DNA from: Dyadobacter luteus
Lineage (GTDB): Bacteria; Bacteroidota; Bacteroidia; Cytophagales; Spirosomataceae
DNA: 64,000 bases
Assembly: GCF_003383615.1 (NCBI RefSeq)
Contig: NZ_QNUL01000031.1
Location: 1 to 64,000, forward strand
Direction: 5' to 3'
The number at the start of each line of letters is the position of its first letter. The stretch's first letter is position 1. The translations under genes and the position numbers were made by a program. A model generated the notes under the pieces. It made no database searches. It worked only from the letters and a program-made list of their open reading frames with translations, and was not told the DNA's origin. This document shows, piece after piece, positions 51,364 to 59,682 of the stretch.

Positions 51364-52686
51364 ATGAAACTACTATCCACCCTGCTGATCTCTATTTTAC
51401 TGTTTTTGGGGCAATCAAGCTGTGCGCAACAATTCGACCTGAGCAAACTTGATACGTTTTTTGACACGCTCAATATCAACAACAAAGCCATGATGAGTGT
51501 GGCTATTTCGAAAAACAGCAAACTGATTTATCAAAGATCCATTGGCTACGCATCCATTGCCGACAATGTAAAGGCAAGTGCTGCAACGCAATATCGGATT
51601 GGATCCATTTCAAAGACTTTCACTTCATCAATGATTTTCCAGCTCATTGATGAAGGAAAACTCTCATTGAATACAACGCTGGATAAGTTCTTCCCTTCCG
51701 TGGCCAACGCATCCGGGATAACAGTTGGCAACCTGTTGAGTCACAGAAGTGGAATTCACAGTTTCACCAACGATGCCGAATATCTGCAATACATGACAAT
51801 GCCCAAAACACAGGACGAAATGACGGCGATAATTGCCGCATCGAAACCTGATTTTGAACCCGGAACGAAAACAGAATACAGCAATTCCAACTACGTTTTA
51901 CTGGGTTACATCATTGAAAAGATTACCAGGAAGACCTATCCCGAAAATCTGAAACAAAGGATCACCTTAAAGCTGAATTTGACGGCTACCCATTATGGTG
52001 GAAAAACGGATATAGCAAAGCAGCAGAGTCATTCCTACAAAATGATTCAAAAATGGGAATTACAACCTGAAACGGATATGAGTATCCCCGGTGGCGCCGG
52101 AGCAATTGTATCTACACCTGCTGAACTAACTCAGTTCATAACAGCACTGCTACAAGGCAGGCTCATCTCAGCGAAGAGTCTGGAGGAAATGAAAACCATG
52201 CAGGAAGGTATGGGAATGGGGCTGTTTAAAGTTCCGTATAATTCTGAATCCGGCTATGGCCACAATGGCTCCATTGACGGGTTTGTATCTTCTGCCTATT
52301 ACTTTCCGGGCGGAGAGTATGCCGTCGCCATATGTTCCAATGGCATTGCTTATCCTTTGAATGATATTCTCATCGCATTGCTGAGTACATGTTCTGGCAA
52401 TCCGGTCTTGATACCTTCATTCAAATCAGTAACATTAAAGCCGGAAGAACTGGACAAATATGCAGGAGTGTATTCCAGTAAGGATATTCCCTTAAAAATA
52501 ACCGTTACCAAAACGGATCATACGCTCACTGCTCAGGCAACAGGGCAAGGTGCATTTCCCCTAACTCCGACTGAAAAGAATAAATTTGTATTCGATTCTG
52601 CGGGAATAATTATGGAATTCAATCCCGGCGAAGGGACATTCAGGCTTAAACAAGGTGGTGGAAATTTTCTTTTCAAGAAGGAATAA
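51364..52686 (+). CDS. Serine hydrolase (class C beta-lactamase-like)
   Basis: A 440-residue exported protein. A signal peptide ends near residue 21 (LFLGQSSCAQQF; a lipoprotein Cys at 20 is possible but the lipobox is weak). The beta-lactamase/transpeptidase-like domain (about 25-345) carries S81-I-S-K84 in IGSISKTF, YSN (172-174) and YGHNG near 295. The last 90 residues are a beta-sandwich tail seen in many esterase-like members. Probably a peptidase or esterase rather than a true beta-lactamase. Not clearly linked to its neighbours. Confidence 0.9.
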   Translation: MKLLSTLLISILLFLGQSSCAQQFDLSKLDTFFDTLNINNKAMMSVAISKNSKLIYQRSIGYASIADNVKASAATQYRIGSISKTFTSSMIFQLIDEGKLSLNTTLDKFFPSVANASGITVGNLLSHRSGIHSFTNDAEYLQYMTMPKTQDEMTAIIAASKPDFEPGTKTEYSNSNYVLLGYIIEKITRKTYPENLKQRITLKLNLTATHYGGKTDIAKQQSHSYKMIQKWELQPETDMSIPGGAGAIVSTPAELTQFITALLQGRLISAKSLEEMKTMQEGMGMGLFKVPYNSESGYGHNGSIDGFVSSAYYFPGGEYAVAICSNGIAYPLNDILIALLSTCSGNPVLIPSFKSVTLKPEELDKYAGVYSSKDIPLKITVTKTDHTLTAQATGQGAFPLTPTEKNKFVFDSAGIIMEFNPGEGTFRLKQGGGNFLFKKE

Positions 52687-52760
52687 ACGGTCAAAAGATA
52701 ACAATTTGTAACCCTTGGGCATAGAAATAATACAGGCGTTCAATAAAAACCGCCATTACT

Positions 52761-53525
52761 ATGCTTGCAGAAAAATTCAATTTAAGAGGAAAAACAGCGC
52801 TGATTACAGGATCAAGCCAGGGAATCGGAAAAGGAATTGCAATCGCATTTGCAGAATATGGGGCAGATATTGTTCTGCATTACCGAAGTGATATCGAAGA
52901 AGCTGAAGAAGTTGCTGACGAGATACAAAAACTTGGGGTTAACGTGAAGTTGCTAGAAAGTGATTTATCCCTGCCCGGTGCTGTCAGCAATTTTACAGAA
53001 AGATTGTTTCAAATTACAAAATGTATTGACATCCTCGTCATTAATGCTTCCGTGCAGATTCCCTGTGAATGGAACCAGGTAAGAGAAAAGGATTTTGATA
53101 TACAAACCCAGACCAATTTCAAAGCGACATTTCAGCTTATTCAGCAAGTTGCACCGCACATGCTGGACAGTGGATGGGGGCGTATTCTGACGATCGGGAG
53201 TGTGCAACAAGTAAAACCACATCCCAACATGATCGTATATGCTGCAACGAAATCTGCGGTACTCAATCTTGTACAAAATTTTGCTATGCACTTTGCCGAT
53301 AAAGGTATTACGGTCAACAATCTTGCTCCCGGTGTAATAGGCACTCCACGGATTGAACAGGAGGTTCCGGAAAGCGAAGAGCGTATAGAAAAAAGATTAG
53401 AAACTCCCTCAGGAAGAATAGGACAACCGGAAGATTGTGCCGCTATGGCTTTGTTGCTATGCTCTGAAGCTGGTAACTTTATAACAGGACAGAATATTTT
53501 CGTAGATGGCGGAATGAGTCTGTAA
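52761..53525 (+). CDS. SDR family oxidoreductase
   Basis: A 254-residue short-chain dehydrogenase/reductase. The NAD(P) motif is TGSSQGIGKG (16-25), and the catalytic triad is S147 (GSVQQV), Y160 and K164 (YAATK). The NNAG-type motif reads INASV. FVDGGMSL closes the chain as in FabG-like SDRs. Substrate not predictable. The gene lies 74 bases after the serine hydrolase and 22 bases before the cyclophilin gene. Confidence 0.93.
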   Translation: MLAEKFNLRGKTALITGSSQGIGKGIAIAFAEYGADIVLHYRSDIEEAEEVADEIQKLGVNVKLLESDLSLPGAVSNFTERLFQITKCIDILVINASVQIPCEWNQVREKDFDIQTQTNFKATFQLIQQVAPHMLDSGWGRILTIGSVQQVKPHPNMIVYAATKSAVLNLVQNFAMHFADKGITVNNLAPGVIGTPRIEQEVPESEERIEKRLETPSGRIGQPEDCAAMALLLCSEAGNFITGQNIFVDGGMSL

Positions 53526-53547
53526 GTTATCCACTCCCTTAAATACA

Positions 53548-54141
53548 ATGAAAAACATTTTACTGACTGCAATTCTTCTTGCAACCTGCTTTACTTCTTT
53601 TGCCCAGCGTGGGAACACGTACGATGTAGGACAAATCAAAACGCCTATGGGTGAAATTCTTTTCTGGCTCTATGACGAGACACCCAATCATAAGGCAAGT
53701 TTTATCAAGCTCGCTAATGAAAAGTATTGGGATTCCTACACCTTCAATCGTGTGATCAACAATTTCGTAGCGCAGGGAGGCTGTCCTGATACACCAGAAG
53801 GATTTTCACAATCGCCCTACCTTCTCAAACCAGAATTCAATAGCAAAGTCAGGCACGTATATGGGGCAGTGGGTGCCGGGCGCGACGACAATCCTGAAAT
53901 GTTGTCAGCGGGTTGTCAGATCTACATTGTTCAGGATAAAAAAGGCCTGGCAAGATTAGATGATAAATACACGGTTTACGGACAGGTTTTTAAAGGAATG
54001 GATGTAGTTGATAAAATCGTAGCCGTAAAAACTGATTCTACCGATACCCCCTTGACGCCCATTCCATTGAAAGTGAATGTTATCAAAATGTCAAAAAAGG
54101 AATTAATCAAGAAAGGTTACGCAGGCTTTTCCGATAAGTAA
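53548..54141 (+). CDS. Secreted cyclophilin-type peptidyl-prolyl isomerase
   Basis: A 197-residue exported enzyme with signal peptide (MKNILLTAILLATCFTSFAQ) and a cyclophilin domain (about 25-180). Markers are FNRVINNFVAQGGCPDTPEGF and GAGRDDNPEMLSAGCQIYIVQD and YTVYGQVFKGMDVVDKI. It would catalyse proline isomerisation in the periplasm or outer-membrane side. The catalytic region is shortened compared with eukaryotic cyclophilin A. Ends at a bidirectional terminator. Confidence 0.92.
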   Translation: MKNILLTAILLATCFTSFAQRGNTYDVGQIKTPMGEILFWLYDETPNHKASFIKLANEKYWDSYTFNRVINNFVAQGGCPDTPEGFSQSPYLLKPEFNSKVRHVYGAVGAGRDDNPEMLSAGCQIYIVQDKKGLARLDDKYTVYGQVFKGMDVVDKIVAVKTDSTDTPLTPIPLKVNVIKMSKKELIKKGYAGFSDK

Positions 54142-54145
54142 AAGT

Positions 54146-54179
54146 AAAAATCCCGGCTTATGATAAGGCCGGGATTTTT
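54146..54179. terminator. Bidirectional terminator
   Basis: AAAAATCCCGGC and GCCGGGATTTTT form a 12-bp stem, extended by CTTA/TAAG, with A and T runs on both sides. It serves the cyclophilin gene (plus) and the sorbosone-dehydrogenase-like gene (minus, stop at 54184). Confidence 0.85.
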
Positions 54180-54183
54180 ACTT

Positions 54184-55461
54184 TTACTTCTTTTTGTAAT
54201 CAATTCTGAATACCGTGCCGTTCAGATCATCCGTCACATACAGTGCGCCGTCTGGCCCTTGGGCTAATCCACATGGCCGGTGCTGAATCGGGCCGGTGGG
54301 TTTTACCAGATCAGTTCCGGCGAAATTGTCTGCAAAGATCTCCCATTTGCCTGCTTTGCCATTCACAAAAGGTACAAATGCTACCAGATAACCTTTTTTG
54401 AGCTCAGGCGCCATGTTATGAAATGCGATAAACGCACCATTTTTATACCTGGCAGGAAACATATTTCCTGTATAAAATAGCAGCGCATTAGGCCCGAAAT
54501 GAGCAGGAAAGGCTGCTACAGGATTTATTGCCTTTTCACCTCCCGTTTTCTTTCCATCTCCTCCATACTCGGGAGCCAGCATCTTTCTGTTCTGAAACTG
54601 GTCGTAATAGATGTAAGGCCAACCTGCATCATCTCCTTCTTTAAGTTTATACAACGTTTCCGCCGGCAGTTCAGCACTGTGTTTCGGTGTATAATATTGG
54701 GGGTAGAAATCATCAAATTTCCCTCGTCCATGGACGGTCGCATAGAGAGCGTCTGTTTTAGTATCCCAATCAATTCCTACTGCATTTTTCACGCCTGTCG
54801 CATACCGGATTCCATCTGAGAACTTTTGACCGGCTTTATTTGCGCTGAATTTCCATATACCTCCTGCAGAATCAAGAATCGCACAAGGTGACATTCCCTT
54901 TCCGCTACCTGCTTCACGACAGTTATCATTGTAAGAGCCCACGGTAACATACAGGTTGTTTTGTTTATCCATAGCGAGCGGCTTTGCATTGTCCCTGCCA
55001 TGGTCCACCAGTCCCTCCACAATTCTCTCAGGTTTTTCGAAATCAATAATTTCTTCCTTTTCGTTGAGTTTATAGCGATATACTGCACTATTTGAAGAGC
55101 TATACAGATAGCCATCTCTGATCAGAATGCCTGTTCCGGGGTAGTCAGCAAACAGCTTTGTGTCATCAATCACACCATCCTTATTTGTATCACGGAGCAG
55201 ATACATGCCCTTGCCTTCTCTCAACTTGGAAAGCTTCACATAAATATCTCCGTTTTTCCCTACTGCAATGTGCCTTGTTGGTCCCAGGTCCGTTCCCAAT
55301 ACGCGGGCAGTAAAGCCAGGAGGCAGTTTTAACTCCTTCGCTTCTATGACTGGCTTAGGGGCAACTCTTGATTGCCCTGTACTGTTATCCCCCATCCAAA
55401 AAGCTGAAAGGCCGGTAGAAAACGCCAGCAATACTGAAAAATGTAAAAATATTCTTTGCAT
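54184..55461 (-). CDS. L-sorbosone dehydrogenase-like (PQQ sugar dehydrogenase family)
   Basis: A 425-residue exported beta-propeller of the PQQ-dependent glucose/sorbosone dehydrogenase type. A signal peptide at 1-22 is followed by propeller blades: LPPGFTARVLGTDLGPTRHIAVGKNGDIYVKL, LYVTVGSYNDNC, GVKNAVGIDWDTKTDALYATVHGRG and RPCGLAQGPDGALYVTDDLNGTVFRI at the end. It would oxidise a sugar in the periplasm and pass electrons on. The final blade motif is intact. Not in an operon with other genes; it shares a terminator with the cyclophilin gene. Confidence 0.88.
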   Translation of the reverse strand: MQRIFLHFSVLLAFSTGLSAFWMGDNSTGQSRVAPKPVIEAKELKLPPGFTARVLGTDLGPTRHIAVGKNGDIYVKLSKLREGKGMYLLRDTNKDGVIDDTKLFADYPGTGILIRDGYLYSSSNSAVYRYKLNEKEEIIDFEKPERIVEGLVDHGRDNAKPLAMDKQNNLYVTVGSYNDNCREAGSGKGMSPCAILDSAGGIWKFSANKAGQKFSDGIRYATGVKNAVGIDWDTKTDALYATVHGRGKFDDFYPQYYTPKHSAELPAETLYKLKEGDDAGWPYIYYDQFQNRKMLAPEYGGDGKKTGGEKAINPVAAFPAHFGPNALLFYTGNMFPARYKNGAFIAFHNMAPELKKGYLVAFVPFVNGKAGKWEIFADNFAGTDLVKPTGPIQHRPCGLAQGPDGALYVTDDLNGTVFRIDYKKK

Positions 55462-55678
55462 ATACTTTAAAAATGTAGGTTAAGTTTTCGATTGTACGAA
55501 TATCCTAAAAAGCTCTGAATGCATGGGTTAATACTCAATTGCCAATCTGGATAATCTGAACTGCGAAAAAACATGCATAGTTTTTTTACCACAGTTCTAT
55601 ACAATTTATAAACCTTGAATTAAATTGCAGCCAAAATCTTCTTTACATTCAATTATTAAAACTAAAATCTGAAACGAC

Positions 55679-55921
55679 ATGGGACCATTTGGTGACGATG
55701 ATGACGATTTTTATGATGACGACCTGTCGGGCGACTTTCCGGCATCGGATGACATTTTCCGTCGTGGCCTGAAAGATGAAGAAATCGACCCTGAATTTTT
55801 GGGACGAGAAAAACTGGCTGATGAAGACGTTGACCGCTGGGGAGATAAGGATGAGGATGATAAGGACGACGACGATTCGGAAGACCTCGATTCAGAGCTT
55901 GACGACGACGACGATCTTTAA
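55679..55921 (+). CDS. Small highly acidic protein
   Basis: An 80-residue protein in which about half the residues are Asp or Glu: MGPFGDDDDDFYDDDLSG, then LKDEEIDPEFLGREK and an aspartate-rich tail ending in DDDDDL. No cysteine and no hydrophobic segment, so it is soluble and likely disordered, perhaps binding metal or calcium. Antisense reading would give an arginine- and histidine-rich frame that is unlikely. A bidirectional terminator follows. Such Asp-rich small proteins are not tied to a known function here. Confidence 0.7.
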   Translation: MGPFGDDDDDFYDDDLSGDFPASDDIFRRGLKDEEIDPEFLGREKLADEDVDRWGDKDEDDKDDDDSEDLDSELDDDDDL

Positions 55922-55944
55922 TCATATCCGGATCATCTCCGACG

Positions 55945-55977
55945 AAATGACCCATTCCACCCCGGAAGGGTCATTTT
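55945..55977. terminator. Bidirectional terminator
   Basis: AAATGACCC (55945-55953) with GGGTCATTT (55968-55976) forms a 9-bp stem with a 14-base loop and T tails on both sides. It separates the acidic protein gene (plus) from the cytochrome-domain gene (minus). Confidence 0.75.
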
Positions 55978-55982
55978 CAAAT

Positions 55983-58151
55983 CTAATTCACAAATATTTC
56001 ATCAACAAGCAGTAAGGCTCTCTTTCCCTTGTTCCGATGCCAGTCCGGAATGGTATTCAAAGGCCGGGCTACAATTTTCATACATGTAATTTTCTCTGCC
56101 TTAAAAGTAGTCTGTACAGTTTTCAGCACAGGCTTATCACCTTTTGCAGGCATGCCAGCTTTGAATTTACTCAGTAGCTTCATGTTGTCGGGGGTAGTTC
56201 CGCCCCAAATCTCTATCACTTCCGGTGGGAAGATACCTGTATCTTCTTCAATCATATAGTGTAACCCAACATTCGAAACTGATACGGGAGAGTCAAATTG
56301 CGCAAACAGTCCAAGATCATTGTCTCTTACCCCACCCCAGTTATTGGCCCAGGCAGGATTATTCGCACCGATTACGCCGAGTTTATGGTCAAAAAAAGTA
56401 TTTGCCCCCTCAGCCTGGTGAACACGATTGAGCGGGAAAAGCAAACGGACGCTGTCAGGTTTGTATCTGCTTTTGAAAAAATCAAAGGTGGAAACATCGC
56501 TTCCGTGCCAACCTTGTTTAAAAGCCCTGACTTTTACAGGAGCACTTTCAGTAAGGCTGACACCCTCTTTAAAAATTGCTGATTTTACTGAGTCCGGTTC
56601 ACTGCCATCCAAAGTATAGCGAAGCTCAACCCCCTTGATAGGATGTTTCAATTGTAATGGAAGGACGCCGGCAAAAATGACTGATTCATTTTTGATCTGA
56701 GGTGGATTCAGCTTTAACGGATTTTCACCTGTGTCTCTAAAACCATCTTCAAATATAACTCCGGGATATTTTTTCTTTAAAGTACTGATATCCCCTGCGC
56801 TGAGAGTAGTATTCCAAACGGTAAGGGACTTTAAGGCTTTTAACCCGGGCAATACAGATTCCAGGTCTTTTGCGCCAACTTTTGTACCGGCAATGGATAT
56901 ATTCCTGAGATGTTGAAGTTGAGCTAGATTTTTAAGTCCACTTGCGGTAATATCTGTAAAATTCAGATCCAGCCTTCTCAGGTTCACAAATTTTCCGATC
57001 GTTTTCAGATGCTCATCTTTGACCGGCATTTTGTTCAGATTCAGGGCTACAATCTGCTCCCTGACCTTTTCGAGTTCATCCAACTGCGCGGGACTAAACG
57101 CGCTCCGGTTGTATATATTCACCAATAATGCCGGCGAGTTCACCGCCACGGGAGTAATAGTGCGGTAATCGTTATTCAATCCTTTAATAACATCTGCATC
57201 AGCGGCTACGAAATTGTACTGATCAGAAGAAGAAGCGGGTTGCAACAACGCGGTAGCAAGCACCCTTAAAGAATCTGTTTCTTTCAACTCCGTCAGTTTC
57301 TGATTGAAATCCGGCTGCTGTTTCACCCACAACGACAACAAAACCAGTTCGTCGGCAGTAAGCTGAGACTTCCCTTTCGGTGGCATATGTTTCTTGTCAG
57401 TTTCCGGCAGATGTATTCTTTGAAAAAACAGTCCCGTTTGATCAGAAGCAAACAGTTTCCCCGACTTCCCTCCTCGTTTGATAGACTCAGAATCAGACAA
57501 AATCAGTTCACCCTTCACCTTTTCAGGATTATGGCAGCTCGTACACTTTTGTTCCAATATAGGTTTGATCACGTCGTTATAAACCAGCGCCTCATCCGGA
57601 TTAACAGACTGTTTTTTCCGGTTAGCCAAAACTGGTTCAAAAATGAAATTATCTCCATGGGTTAGTTCCGCACCGTAATGCCCGGTCAGAGTTAAGCCTG
57701 TTACCACAGCCACTGCACTCATTTTTGCCAATGTCGATTTATACCAGCTCTGATCCCGGATCAGATATATGATGGACGCCAGAAAAAAAATGCCCGCGCC
57801 AGTCCACTTATGCCAAAGCAAGGTATCGCCACCATAGCCTTCTTCCTTAGAAAGAAACATACCCATAACCACCGTAGCAGCGGCAAAAAGGCTACCTGCC
57901 AGAAGCATGTTTTCCAGAAAACTTTTGTAAAAAGTATTGGATGTGTTCTCTGGTTTAAATCTGAAAAACTCCAGCAGCATCGCAATCAGTAGAATTACAA
58001 TCGGAAAGTGTAACAGCAAAGGGTGCATTCGCCCGACTGTTTGCAACCACACGGGTACCACCAGAAGATCCTCGAAAAACAAAAGAAAAACTACAAAGAC
58101 ATTAGCAGCAAACAAAAGCTGACCAGCGAACCGTTTTAATTTCAAATACAT
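55983..58151 (-). CDS. DUF2231 / planctomycete-type cytochrome / LRR protein
   Basis: A 722-residue membrane protein. The N-terminal part has about five helices (12-32, 47-63, 80-100, 112-131, 143-157), as in the DUF2231-type membrane domain. A heme motif C203-T-S-C206-H207 within the PSCyt1-like segment follows, then a leucine-rich repeat area (about 390-490), a chitobiase/hexosaminidase C-terminal-like domain (PIKGVELRYTLDGSEPDSV near 530) and a C-terminal domain. It would take electrons in a periplasmic chain; the substrate is unknown. The ATG at 58151 fits the membrane start. Last gene of a three-gene minus-strand unit with DUF1501 and PSD1-type genes. Confidence 0.85.
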   Translation of the reverse strand: MYLKLKRFAGQLLFAANVFVVFLLFFEDLLVVPVWLQTVGRMHPLLLHFPIVILLIAMLLEFFRFKPENTSNTFYKSFLENMLLAGSLFAAATVVMGMFLSKEEGYGGDTLLWHKWTGAGIFFLASIIYLIRDQSWYKSTLAKMSAVAVVTGLTLTGHYGAELTHGDNFIFEPVLANRKKQSVNPDEALVYNDVIKPILEQKCTSCHNPEKVKGELILSDSESIKRGGKSGKLFASDQTGLFFQRIHLPETDKKHMPPKGKSQLTADELVLLSLWVKQQPDFNQKLTELKETDSLRVLATALLQPASSSDQYNFVAADADVIKGLNNDYRTITPVAVNSPALLVNIYNRSAFSPAQLDELEKVREQIVALNLNKMPVKDEHLKTIGKFVNLRRLDLNFTDITASGLKNLAQLQHLRNISIAGTKVGAKDLESVLPGLKALKSLTVWNTTLSAGDISTLKKKYPGVIFEDGFRDTGENPLKLNPPQIKNESVIFAGVLPLQLKHPIKGVELRYTLDGSEPDSVKSAIFKEGVSLTESAPVKVRAFKQGWHGSDVSTFDFFKSRYKPDSVRLLFPLNRVHQAEGANTFFDHKLGVIGANNPAWANNWGGVRDNDLGLFAQFDSPVSVSNVGLHYMIEEDTGIFPPEVIEIWGGTTPDNMKLLSKFKAGMPAKGDKPVLKTVQTTFKAEKITCMKIVARPLNTIPDWHRNKGKRALLLVDEIFVN

Positions 58152-58188
58152 CGGACGTAACGTTACAATAGCAGAAGGATTAAAAGGA

Positions 58189-59643
58189 CTAGCTGAGAAT
58201 ATCACGCACTACTTTCCCTGATACATCGGTAAGCCTGTATCGCCTGCCGAGATGTTTGAAAGTCAGTTTTTCATGATTTAGTCCCAGCTGGTGAAGCACA
58301 GTTGCCTGAAAGTCGTGGACATGTACCGGGTTAGTCGCGATATTATAACCCAGCTCATCTGTTTCGCCATATACCAGGCCAGGTTTTATGCCTCCACCCG
58401 CCATCCAGATCGTAAAGCAACGGGGATGGTGATCTCTTCCGTAATTGTCTTCGGTAAGTTTACCCTGCGTGTAGCTGGTTCTTCCAAACTCTCCTCCCCA
58501 TATCACCAGCGTTTCGTCCAGCAACCCTCGTTGTTTCAAATCAGTGACCAAAGCGGCTGATGCCTGATCTACATCTTTGGCTTGTTGGGTTATTTCATAA
58601 GGAAGATTTCCGTGCTGATCCCATCCCTGATGATAAAGCTGTACAAAACGTACGCCATTTTCTGAAAGTTTTCGGGCTAATAAACAATTTGCTGCATACG
58701 TCCCGGGCACCAGACAATCTGGCCCGTAGAGTTTAATGATGTCATCTGGTTCCCGCGACAAATCCATGATTTCGGGCACCGCAGTTTGCATCCGGTAAGC
58801 CATTTCATATTGTTTTACCTTGGCTACGATTTCAGGATCACCGAATTCCTGATAAGATAAGTCATTGAGTACAGATAAATTATCGAGCATTTCCCTGCGT
58901 TCTTTTCGGTCCATTCCATCAGGATCTCTCAGATACAAGACGGGATCTTCGCCCTTACTGAACTGAACCCCCTGATGCACAGAATCCAGAAATCCGTTTG
59001 ACCATAATTTTGAATATACCCCTTGCCCATTGCCTACACCACGCGACAGCAGCACCGTAAAATTCGGGAGATTCTTATTTTCATTTCCCAAACCATAACT
59101 CAACCACGAACCCATGCTTGGCCTGTTACCTTGTTGCGCACCGGTTTGCAAAAAAGTCAATGCCGGATCGTGATTAATCGCTTCGGTATACATCGACTTA
59201 ACAAAACATAGATCATCGACAATTTTGGCTGTGTAAGGCATCAAGTCGCTCACCCACGCTCTTGATTCCCCGTATTGTTTGAAATTCACAAAAGAACCCA
59301 CCAAGGGAAACGAAGCCTGATTGGCCGTCATGCCTGTGAGCCGCTGCGTGCCGCGTACCGACGGTGGTATTTCCTGTCCGAACAAATCACGGAGCTTGGG
59401 TTTATAATCAAAAAGCTCCTGCTGCGATGGCGCACCGTTCTGGAAAAGATAAATCACCCTTTTTGCTTTGGGAGCAAAATGAGGTATCCCGGCTGCCAAA
59501 GACTCTTCGTCCAGACTTCCACCTTTGAACAGATCCGGCATCAGCAAAGAGCCGAGAGCCACCCCGCCTATTCCCAAACTCATCGAAGAAAGGAATCTTC
59601 TTCTGTTGAAACTGAAACCATGTTCTATTATTTCCTTTTCCAT
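58189..59643 (-). CDS. DUF1501 family protein, Tat-like signal
   Basis: A 484-residue protein of the DUF1501 family, alkaline-phosphatase/sulfatase-like superfamily. A twin-arginine-like signal is present (FNRRRFLSSMSLGIGGVALG, about 12-31). Family traits are RVIYLFQNGAPSQQELFDYKP, AINHDPALTFLQTG, MGSWLSYGLG, VRFVQLYHQGWDQH and VIWGGEFGRTSYTQGK with GRDHHPRCFTIWMAGGG. Commonly encoded beside PSCyt1-PSD1 proteins in Planctomycetes, Verrucomicrobia and some Bacteroidota. Activity not established; hydrolysis of a phosphate or sulfate ester is possible by fold. Confidence 0.92.
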   Translation of the reverse strand: MEKEIIEHGFSFNRRRFLSSMSLGIGGVALGSLLMPDLFKGGSLDEESLAAGIPHFAPKAKRVIYLFQNGAPSQQELFDYKPKLRDLFGQEIPPSVRGTQRLTGMTANQASFPLVGSFVNFKQYGESRAWVSDLMPYTAKIVDDLCFVKSMYTEAINHDPALTFLQTGAQQGNRPSMGSWLSYGLGNENKNLPNFTVLLSRGVGNGQGVYSKLWSNGFLDSVHQGVQFSKGEDPVLYLRDPDGMDRKERREMLDNLSVLNDLSYQEFGDPEIVAKVKQYEMAYRMQTAVPEIMDLSREPDDIIKLYGPDCLVPGTYAANCLLARKLSENGVRFVQLYHQGWDQHGNLPYEITQQAKDVDQASAALVTDLKQRGLLDETLVIWGGEFGRTSYTQGKLTEDNYGRDHHPRCFTIWMAGGGIKPGLVYGETDELGYNIATNPVHVHDFQATVLHQLGLNHEKLTFKHLGRRYRLTDVSGKVVRDILS

Positions 59644-59682
59644 AACTTTTAGCGGTTAGCTTTCAGCGACTGGCTTTGCTAT

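Noticed and set aside
55662..55955. Minus-strand frame antisense to the acidic protein gene
   Set aside because: It is arginine- and histidine-rich only because it is antisense to a GAC/GAT-rich gene, and it overlaps a terminator.
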